Origin: Sphaerolaimus hirsutus | Taxonomy: Eukaryota > Nematoda > Chromadorea > Monhysterida > Sphaerolaimidae | Length of the DNA stretch: 64,000 nt | Assembly: GCA_964036195.1 (NCBI GenBank) | Contig: OZ038450.1 | Coordinates: 16,246,701 to 16,310,700 of the forward strand | Direction of reading: 5' to 3' | Part shown: in pieces, positions 11,801-23,200 of the stretch | How the letters are laid out: each line of letters opens with the position of its first letter | Numbering within the stretch: the first letter of the stretch is position 1 | The notes under the pieces: model-generated | The model's input: the letters and a program-made list of their open reading frames with translations, nothing else | What the model was told of the DNA's origin: nothing | Database searches by the model: none | Program-made: the position numbers and the translations under genes

Positions 11801-14800
11801 CCCCCGGCGACAGCCGCGGCACAAAAGCACCTGAGTGCCACACGATGCATGGGGGGAAGCGCACTAGGCTGAACTTTGCACCTATTTGGATAGTTGCCAA
11901 AGTGCGTTTTGCAATGTAAATGTACACAGTAAAGGCACGCTCTAAAGGTAAGCAAATGTGTGATAACGTTTGCCGTCGTGTGCCAAAGCAACAATTGACA
12001 CCGCCTAGCGTAAAAACCAGATGCGTGTTTATACACAGGAAGCTGGCTAAGTAAATACACGTGATATTTATTGGCATGGCATATGAAGGACTTAATTGCA
12101 CAATGTAAATACCTAAATGCAGTTTTGCTATTTTTGAGTTGGCGCATTTCGCATAGCATTCATATTAGCCATTCAGAAGTTCATAAGAGATACTGGGTCC
12201 ACAATGCAAAAATCATCCAAAATTCAATTGTATTAAGTTTCAAAATACAAATATACATACTTTTTTATGAACAGTATACTGAAACGTACCTAGGTATACA
12301 CGTATTTTGATTTTTGTTGTTGCAATCAATTCTTTTTCAAAAGCACCTATAAAAGATGGGTACTTTTGAATGCATGCATCAATTTGTCCCAAATGCCATA
12401 AGGAAATGCTGTCCATCTGTACATTTTTGTTGCAAAAGCATAAATTGTATTTAGGTAGATACATGCAGATGGTGATGTTCGTGAAGTGTCACATTTGCAT
12501 GCTTCAAAATTCAACCTGTTTTCTCAAATTCCTTTTTTTCAAGCGGTACATTTGGAATTAAAGCCTCCATATGTAAAGGTATTCACTTGAATCATGCGCT
12601 AAACTGGCAATTAGGTAGTCGACTACTGATGGGTGAAATATGTATTCAGGTACATACAGCACACAGCATGTCACATCTGTTTCAGTTCTGCTTTTATCAA
12701 AACATATACAATTGTGAAAGAATTGCGTGCTAGGTATGCCTAATGTAAAAGATAGGACACACAATCACAGGCCTCATTGTGCCCAATTCGTGTGTGTTTT
12801 TGCACACAATGCAGTCACTATTTATTAGTACAAATGCCCTTTACAAACACGATCCACAATCTTGACAAACAGGGTTAGTAGATGGCAAAGTTGCTTCCCA
12901 AGAATGCAATTGCACATGTATAGGGGGTTGACTTGAGTTTTTAGGGGCTGAGTTTACAATTGAGGGTTGAGTTGATGGGTGTTTATAAATTAGGGTTGAG
13001 TTGACAGAAGTTTAAAAATAAGGGGCTGTTGACACAAGTTCACAAATTAGAGGCCGAGTTTATGGGAGTTGAGTTGATGGGTGTTTGCCAAATTAGGGGC
13101 TGAGTTTATGGGAGTTAACAATAACATTACCATAATCCTTAAGTGAGGCCCCCGGGGCTAAAAAATATAAATTGTGATATAATGCATTTGTGGGTTACTG
13201 ATTACAATGATTTGAAATATGCACTCCATTCTGACAGTACATTACAATAACCCTGAAATTGAACCCAAAATGGGGCCAAAACTTTCAAATTGTGAAATGA
13301 TGCATTGTGGGTTTCTAATTGCACTGATTTGATATATAATGCACTCCATTTTGACACTACATTACCATAACCCTGAAAATGAACCACTGGGGCCAAAAAC
13401 TTTCAATTTGTGAAATGATGCAATTTTGGGTTTCTGATTGCACTGATTTCAAATTTAGGTTTCTGATTGCACTGATTTGATATATGCACTCCATTGACAC
13501 TACATTACCATAACCCGTTAATGAACCCATGGGGCCAAAAACTTTCAATTTGTGAAATGATGCAATTTTGGGTTTCTGATTGCACTGATTTCAAATTTAG
13601 GTTTCTGATTGCACTGATTTGATATATGCACTCCATTGACACTACATTACCATAACCCGTTAATGAACCCATGGGGCCAAATACTTTCAATTTGAGAAAT
13701 GATGCATTTTTGGGTTTCTGATTGCACTCATTTGAAATATGCACTTCATTTTGACACTACATTACCATAACCCTGAAAATGAACCACTGGGGCCAAAAAC
13801 TTTCAATTTGTGAAATGATGCATTTTTGGGTTTCTGATTGCACTGATTTCAAATTTGGGTTTCTGATTGCACTGATTTGATACATGCACTCCATTTTGAC
13901 ACTACATTACCATAACCCTCAAAATGGACCCATGGGGTTAAATACTTTCAATTTGAGAAATGATGCATTTTCGGGTTTCTGATTGCACTCATTTGAAATA
14001 TGCACTTCATTTTGACACTACATAACCATAACCATAAAATGAACCCCCTGGGCCAAAAACTTAAACCATAAAATGATGGATTTGTGGGTTTCTGAGTGTA
14101 GCGATTTCAAATATGCCCAGGGCTTAAAAAATTAGAAATTGTGAAATGATTCAATGTGGGTTTCTAATTGCACTGATTTGAAATATGCACTCTGTTTTGA
14201 CACTACATAACCCTGAAAACTACATAACCATAACCCTGAAAATGAACCTCTGGAGCCAAAAACTTTCAATTTGTGAAATCATTCATTTTTGGGTTTCTGA
14301 TTGCACTGATTTCAAATTTGGGTCTCTGATTGCACCAATTTGATATTTGCACTCCATTTTGACACTACATTACCATAACCCTAAAAATGAACCCATGGGG
14401 CCAAATACTTTCAATTTGAGAAATGATGCATTTTTGGGTTTCTGATAGCACTCATTTGAAATATGCACTTCATTTTGACACTACATTACCATAACCCTAA
14501 AATGAACCCCCTGGGCCAAAAACTTTCAAACCATAAAATGATGGATTTGTGGGTTTCTGAGTGTAGCGATTTCAAATATGCCCAGGGCTTAAAAAATTAG
14601 AAATTGTGAAATGATTCAATGTGGGTTTCTAATTGCACTGATTTGAAATATGCACTCTGTTTTGACACTACATAACCCTGAAAACTACATAACCATAACC
14701 CTGAAAATGAAGCTCTGGAGCCAAAAACTTTCAATTTGTGAAATCATTCATTTTTGGGTTTCTGATTGCACTGATTTCAAATTTGGGTCTCTGATTGCAC

Positions 14801-17800
14801 CAATTTGATATATGCACTCCATTTTGACACTACATTACCATAACCCTAAAAATGAACCCATGGGGCCAAATACTTTCAATTTGAGAAATGATGCATTTTC
14901 GGGTTTCTGAAAGCACTCATTTGAAATATGCACTTCATTTTGACACTACATTACCATAACCCTAAAAATGAACCCCCTGGGCCAAAAACTTTCAAACCAT
15001 AAAATGATGGATTTGTGGGTTTCTGAGTGTAGCAATTTCAAATATGCCCAGGGCTTAAAAAATTAGAAATTGTGAAATGATTTGATGTGGGTTTCTAATT
15101 GCACTGATTTGAAATATGCAATCCATTTTGACACTACAAAACCCTGAAAACTACATAACCATAACCCTGAAAATGAACCTCTGGAGCCAAAAACTTTCAA
15201 TTTGTGAAATCATAAATTTTCAGGTTTCTGATTTCACTCATTTGAAATATGCACTTCATTTTCACACTACATTACCATAACCATAAAAATGAACCCCCTA
15301 AGCCAAAAACTTTCAAATCATAAAATGATGCATTTGTGGGTTTCTGATTGTAGCGATTTCAAATATGCACTCCATTTTGACACTACATTACTAAAACCCT
15401 GAAATTGAACCCCTAGACCCAAAAATTTCTTATTGTGAAATGATGCATTTTGCAGGTTTCTAATTGCACTGATTTGAAATGACTCAATTTCAACTCTACA
15501 TTACTGTAAGCCTTTAATTGAACCCATGGGGCTAATAAATTAGAAATTGTGAAATGATGCATTTGTGGCTTTTTGATTGCCTTGATTTGAAATATGCACT
15601 TCATTTTGACACTACATTACCATAACCCTGAAAATGAACCCCCAGGGCCAAAAATTTTCAAATCATAAAATGATGTGTTTGTGGGTTTCTGATTGTAGCG
15701 ATTTCAAATATGCACTCCATTTTGACACCACATTACTAAAACCCTGATAATGAACCCCTGGGCACAAAAACTTTCAATTTGTGAAATGATGCATTTGTGG
15801 GTTTTTTATTGCACTGATTTGAGATGTGCACTCCATTTCTACTCTACATTACCATAACTTTTTAAGTCTAACCCCTGGGGCTAAAAAATTGAAAATTGTG
15901 AATTGATGCATTTGTGGATTGATGATAGTGATTTTTTGAAATATTCATACCATTTTCCAAATTAGGGGCTGAGTTTACAGGAGTTTCCAAACTAGGGGCT
16001 GTGTTTACAGGATTTAGAGGGGGTCCCCATGGGGTGCCATTTTTGGGGGGTCTCCAGGGGGTGCCATTTTCTGGAGGTACATATGGGGGTGCCATTTCAA
16101 GGGGGTCCACATGGGATGCCATTTTTTGGGTGGTCCCCAGGGGTGCCATTTTTTGGTGGTCCTCAGGGGGGTGCTATATTTTTTTTTGCGGGGGGGGGGG
16201 GTCCATATGGGGTGCCATTTTGAGGGGGGGTCCCCAGGGGGGTGCCATTTTTGGAGAGTCCCCAGGGGGAGCCAACTTTGGGTGGGTCCCCAGGGGGTGC
16301 CATTTTTGTGGGGGTTCCTAGGGGGTGCCATGTTTGGGGGGTCCCCAGGGGGTGCTATTTTTGGGGGGTCCCAAGGGGGTGCCATTTTTAGGGGGTCCCT
16401 AAGGGGTGCCATTTTCTGGTGGTCCTCAGGGGGTGCCATATTTGTGGGGCCCTAGGGGGTCCCATTTTTGGGCGGTTCCCAGGGGGTGCCACTTTTGGGG
16501 GGTTCCCCAGGGGGTGCCATTTGGAGGGGGTCCCCATTGGGGTGTCAGTTTTTGCAAGCCTCTGAGAAGTGGGTACCTAAAGCAGGATTCTCTCCAACCT
16601 TCAGTTGGGTTTTGTAGAGTCACCAGGGGGAGCCAACTTTGGGTGGGTCCCCAGGGGGTGCCATTTTTGTGGGGGTTCCTAGGGGGTGCCATGTTTGGGG
16701 GGTCCCCAGGGGTGCTATTTTTGGGGGGTCCCTAAGGGGTGCCATTTTTTGCTGGTCCTCAGGGGGTGCCATATTTGTGGGGCCCGAGGGGGTCCCATTT
16801 TTGGGCGGTTCCCAGGGGGTGCCACTTTTGGGAGGTTCCCCAGGGGGTGCCATTTGGAGGGGGGTCCCCATTGGGGTGTCAGTTTTTGCAAGCCTCTGAG
16901 TAGTGGGTACCTATAGCAGGATTCTCTCCAACCTTCAGTTGGGTTTTGTGGTTCTCTACAATTTATACCACAAGGATTTACAAACACAAAAAGAACAGCA
17001 AAGCACAAATGTAACCAATTGAAGATTACAACAAAGTTTGACACCTTGCAAAAACCACACTATCATATCACAAAACCTATACCACACAGAATGCACAGGG
17101 TCCCCAGGGGGGTGCCATTTTTGGAGAGTCCCCAGGGGGAGCCAACTTTGGGTGGGTCCCCAGGGGGTGCCATTTTTGTGGGGGTTCCTAGGGGGTGCCA
17201 TGTTTGGGGGGTCCCCAGGGGGTGCTATTTTTATGGGGTCCCAAGGGGGTGCCATTTTTGGGGGGGCCCTAAGGGGTGCCATTTTCTGGTGGTCCTCAGG
17301 GGGTGCCATATTTGTGGGGCCCTAGGGGGTCCCATTTTTGGGCGGTTCCCAGGGGGTGCCACTTTTGGGAGGTTCCCCAGGGGGTGCCATTTGCAGGGGG
17401 GTCCCCATTGGGGTGTCAGTTTTTGCAAGCCTCTGAGTAGTGGGTACCTATAGCAGGATTCTCTCCAACCTTCAGTTGGGTTTTGTGGTTCTCTACAATT
17501 TATACCACAAGGATTTACAAACACAAAAAGAACAGCAAAGCACAAATGTAACCAATTGAAGATTACAACAAAGTTTGACACCTTGCAAAAACCACACTAT
17601 CATATCACAAAACCTATACCACACAGATTGCACACTGCACACCATCATACCAAATCGCAAACTGTCTACATTTTACTACCGAGTTTCATGCCCAACCATT
17701 TTACAGAAGTTTACAAAAATCCATTCCAAAACATTGCATCTTTGGTATTGGTCTTGTTATTGTTGGTAGATTACATACCGCATTTCAAAACACATGCCTA

Positions 17801-20186
17801 GCATGTGGGCAAACTTAACTAAAGTATCATATTTTCTCCAATGGTATTAATTGTAGAGAACCACAAAACCCGACCGAAGGTCGGAGAGAATCCTGCTAGT
17901 TTTATCACAGGAACAGATAAAATATAAAACGAGACATTATTCGAAGTAAAAAGGTACCTAGGTAGCTAAATACGTATTTACAGTAGCTTCATAAATTGTT
18001 CAACTGCTGCATGCAATTCACAAAAAACTTTTACATTATCTAAGTTGAAACCTATGTTTTACAGTAAATGATTATTTTTGTCCCCAACGAAACAGATGTC
18101 ATGTGCACGATAGTTTTATGTATTTTATAATTATGTACGTGTATAAAGGTTGCTAATATTGAAATATTCAACACAATCATGTTACAAAACAAGGCACCAC
18201 AAGTTTAATTTTCACGTTGTAAGTAAAAGTATGTAACTATTTGATGGCCTCACATGTTTTATAAACTGCTAAAACTAAAAAAAGCTAAGTGTGACTAGGC
18301 GTAAGAAACACAGTCATCACGCACGATTAGGGTGTCAAATTTCCGTTTTCTGCGGGCAAATTTTTTCCGTTGTCCGTTCCGTTTTCCGGCTGCTGTAATT
18401 TTTTTTCCGTTTTCCGTTTCGTTTTTCGGCCATTTTTTCCGTTTCCGTGTTTCCGGCTCATTTTCCGTTTTCCGGCTCAATTTCCAGTTTTTCCGCCTTT
18501 TTTTCCATTTTCCGGCTCAATTTCCAGTTTTTACACCTTTTTTCCGTTTTCCGCCTCAATGTTCTGTTTTTCCGCCTCATTTTACCTTTTTGTGGCTCAA
18601 TTATGTAAAAAAATTCTGTTTCCAGCAAAATTTCAGCAAATTTTAGCCGTTTTCTGGCAAAATTTCAGCAAAATTTTCCATTTCCATGCCAATTTCATTT
18701 TTCTATTTCCGTTTTTCCGGCCCCTTTTTCAGTTTTCCAGCCACTGAAATTTTTTTCCATTTCCGTTTTCCGCCAAGTGCAAATTTTTTCCCGTTTTCCA
18801 TTCCGCTGATATATTTTTTCCGTTTCTGTTTCCGTTTTCCGCTAAGTGCAACGTTTTTCCGTTTTCCGGCCGCTGAAATTTTTTTTCCGTTTCCGTAAAA
18901 AAATTTTTTGACACCCTACCCACAATACGAAATTACACCAAAATGTGTAAATTTTAACACGGTAAAAAGGAAAGAAGATAGGAGCACCAAAACCACTAGG
19001 TACATTACAAAATCACTTTGAACATGAAAATGACGAGCTATTTCAGTTTTGTACTTTTTGCTTCCACGAGCAAAAATATTTTTTGATTTGTGATCAATCA
19101 AAATCACTGAGTTAAGTAACATGTACACATGTCTTTTATTTATCCATGCACATGTTTGCCGTGCGCTAAAGCCACAGCGAATAATCCATTCAAAATGCCG
19201 AGTAAGGTAAACAAAACTTTTGGTTACACAAACCCAATAAAAAACACTTAAACACAGAAATGTAAATAACAGAAAACCTGCAAGTTCAACTGAGATGGGC
19301 TTGCATTAAGGAATGCAAGAACTTAGATGGAATGCCAATATGAAGATAATGGCAACAAAATTACCTGTGTATAAAAATATATACCTATCCTAGTGGCACA
19401 TGCCAATGGCAAAATTAAATATGCCCGTCCAGTTTTCAGTTTCATTTGCCTGAAATACGCTGGCTGATCGTTGTGTTTCAAAAATATGTCAGCAATTTTA
19501 TCAGACAATACCACACAGGATCGGACAGCGTTTCAGACACGATTTTTCTGGTTACCCGGAAAACTCGCACCGGGCAGATTGAATTTCACCCCAAACATAG
19601 TGAAGAGAAGCAGGAAAGAGCACGAACGAATGCAAAAGACCAAAATAAATATGTATATGTATTTGGTAATAATCAAGGGGAACCAGAATTGTACTCAAGC
19701 CCATGTATCCAAGGAATACTCCAATCATCATATCAGAATATTTGAAAACCCAAATCCAGTTAACTGCCCAGTTGACAGCTTCACAAAGTGAACTCATTCA
19801 ACCCAGCAGTCTCCTAGTGCCATTTCTACCCTGTTGCTCAAAATACGCCAATGCAGCGGCGCAAGCGAATAACAACTGTTCCTCAGTTTGCACCATGGCC
19901 ATTCGTTGCCGCCGGAGTTCGGCCACCAAATCGATCGGTCGCAGGGGGCTCTCGGCGTCGATCAGACTGATAAGTGTCTCCAGCAGAATGTAGGCACCCG
20001 TTCTGCGATGGGGGGGGGGGGTGCCGTTCAACGTGTTATGGTAGGGTTGCTATTGGGGTATAAGTACCTAAATATTCAGGGACGGCGCGGCCCTAAATAT
20101 GTGAAAAATTCCGGATCTGGTTTGGATTTGATCACCTTATCTTTAGAAACTTCATTATTCGAAAATTTATTATCATTAATAATATT

Positions 20187-20233
<47 letters not shown>

Positions 20234-23200
20234 ACTGCGTTCGGATCAGGTCCGGCAGTCAGTTTTCGAAATTACTGCTGACGCCGTATTTCCCGCTATG
20301 GTGCGAGTTAAAATGTCAAATTTGGGGAGGATGTAGCACACATCCGCCCCCTACTATATACTAACGCGGGTGTGCCAGCGACCCGCCTAAGTATCGGTAG
20401 CCGTATATGCAGAAATAATTTTCGATATTTTCGCTGTCCGCATCAAGTCCGGCACCCAGTGGTTTTCGACCACTTCGGGTGCCGTAACTGCAGAAACGCA
20501 GGTATGATGAACCTGAAATGTGGGGGGATATAGCCGACATCAACACCCCCATTGTACACTATGGGGTGGATGCCAGCGACACACAAAAAGTGTCGCTCGC
20601 TTCGATTTTCTGTCTTCCATTTCTGTTTTCCACCAGCTGAATATTTTGAAGTGATTTACAGTATAAAAAGCGTGAGTCAGTAATTACTACAATTCCACAG
20701 TACCATACCATACTGTGCAATACAGCGGAATATCCTGTTCAGCACCGCTGAATGACAACACCACAACCCCCCCAGAGTCGCATACCAAAAATTCACTTTG
20801 AATCAATTTTTGTTCAACACTTTTAAAGTTGGTTGAGGATGCCCTCTAGGGGAGGGTTTAAGGTGTAAAATGGCGTAAACAACCTTACTCCAAAAATGCC
20901 TCACTATTGAATTTTAATGGGGGTGAATGTCATGACGTCACTTATGACATCATCACAGTACAATTTTGTACTGTAATGAAGTCATAAGTGACGTCATTGC
21001 ATTTACCCCCATTAAAATTGATTTAAGGTAACTTTTTGTAAGTTACTAAAGGCGGGAGGGGGGGTTCCTGTTAAGCAGTGCTGAAAAAGAAAATTCACTG
21101 CATGGTATGGTGTGCTACAGTGTTGTTGTACTGCAAAATGACCTTTGCCCACTTTTTTGAAAAGGCAAATTGGTGCCGGATATGATGTGTACACCGCTTT
21201 AAATGGATTATGCGCGGTGAGCATTGCTTTGGCGGCCGCAGTAGTGTACAGTGTGGTGGGGATGTCGGTTGTATCCCCATCAAATTCCAACTTTGTTGTG
21301 CCCGCTCATCTAGAGGTCTCGCAAATCCACTGGGTGCCGGACTTGACGCGGACAGCGAAAATCGTGAAAAAGTTTTTGCCAATGCAGCAAACCTACAGCG
21401 GGGGGTCGCCGCTGCCCCCCAATTGGTATATAGTAGAGGGGGGATGTCGCCCATATTTCCCCAAAACTACAGGTTTATATGGCCCCCATATAGGGAGAGC
21501 CGGCGTCAGTTGTAAGTTTGTAAACTGACTGCCTGACTTGATCCGGACGCAGTTTATTTACAATTAAAGTGAATATTTTCGAAAACTAATCACATATTTC
21601 AAAGAAACACAAAGTACCTATACACATTTGCCACCACCTCAAAGAATGCCCCACCCCCCCCGAAAAAAATACCATCACCAAACCGACCTGCCCACGCCGG
21701 CACTGCAGTGAACCAAAATGGGCGCGTGAGTTAATGGCAGAAAACCCCCTGCCCCACTGGCGCAGTCGCTCGAGCCCATCAGCGACGGGGGCTGTCTGCG
21801 GGGCGGCGCGCGCGCCTTGGCACAACGCCAAAAGTCCAATAGCCGCCGGGCGTCCTTTGGTGCGCCGTGATCCGGCCATCCGTGCATTTGGATCTGCATC
21901 GCGGTATTTTTATTCCAATTTAAAAACGTTTTAACTACACTGTCGTGCATTATTTTTTTGAAATTTGATCATGTCGACCAATCGAAAGTAAAACTCTTAC
22001 CCGGGATGTCGGATTTGTGTTATTTATTTATCACAGAATTTTCAACATGATGGACAGTGTATTTGCAAATGTGTCGGATAGTGTGATGGCGATGTCATGA
22101 ACCAGTCCGACAGGAAATTTATTGAAATGTTGATAAATCTAATCTTGTTTAATCTAAGAAACACCATCATTTCAATCCAAAATTTTCCCCACAGCACCTA
22201 AAAAGATTTGAAATGGAAATATAAACAAGGAAGAATTGTTGCGGAATTGCCATTGAAAATAAACGTTATAAGTTAATCTAATTGCGCCATGAGAAAACTG
22301 CGCGACAATTCTACAGCTTAAAAAAATCACAAACACACCTGCACAATACTCCACTCCTTCTGTTGATGCAAATCGGCGACAAACAGATCTCTCACAGTCC
22401 ACCCAGCTCGATTATTTTTCTCCACGTGCGTACAATTGAGTACCCTGCTGCCGTTGGCAATCTCCATGGTTTGATTAATCTCCGGCCAGTACTGAGTGCA
22501 CTTTTGCATGCCCGACTCGGTCATGTCGGTGAGCATGAGTATGAGGCTGATGTTGTGCTGGCACACCATGTGCCAGAAGTGGTCGATCGTCTCGGGTTTG
22601 GGGCCCTGTGGTGGGTGTGTTTGGGAATGTGTGAAGTGTGATATGAGTAGGGTTGGAAAAAAAACGTTTTTTTTAACTCTATGTTTTTTTTTAAAAAAAA
22701 ACGTTTTTTTTTAAAAGCTCCCAGATATGACCTAGTGTCAACATATATAGGTATATCAGACACTGGCAATACTCTGTGATGTTAAATATGACCATATAAT
22801 GGCTGTGGAGCCATGGGATAGCATTATAAGTGGTGATTTGTGTCAAAAATATCCATTTTTCGTCGACATATCGTTCGTATATCGCCTTATAGTCGAATGT
22901 TCGTGACTTCAGGTAAAGTTTGGCACGGAATGGTGATCAAACAAGGTTATAAAAGGAGGTTGTTACTTTGGGAGTGAAGTTACACACTGTGGAGGTACAC
23001 GGAAGCACATTACCTCAATATTATATATTACAGCAACATATGTCGGCTTATTCACCCATGGTAGCACATAGAAATGGATGTTTTGATACTAAAAATGCAA
23101 CAAAACCAATGAAAACAACCACCAATGTCAATTTGTGTGTGAAATTGCGCGCTAGCGCGCAAAAATTTTGCAAAATACCTAGTGCTTAGTACTAAAAATT

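Noticed and set aside
13126-15955. CRISPR-like regular repeats
   Set aside because: The repeats are imperfect 115-bp monomers with no constant spacer layout, in a eukaryotic intron; this is a satellite.
16001-17453. Several long overlapping open frames on both strands rich in Gly, Pro, Trp and His
   Set aside because: They are translations of the 32-bp G-rich minisatellite, whose unit keeps several frames open at once. There is no codon bias, splice context or family match.
21145-21528. A 127-codon open frame on the plus strand
   Set aside because: It overlaps a decayed dispersed repeat also present inversely at 20,231-20,600; no domain or splice context.
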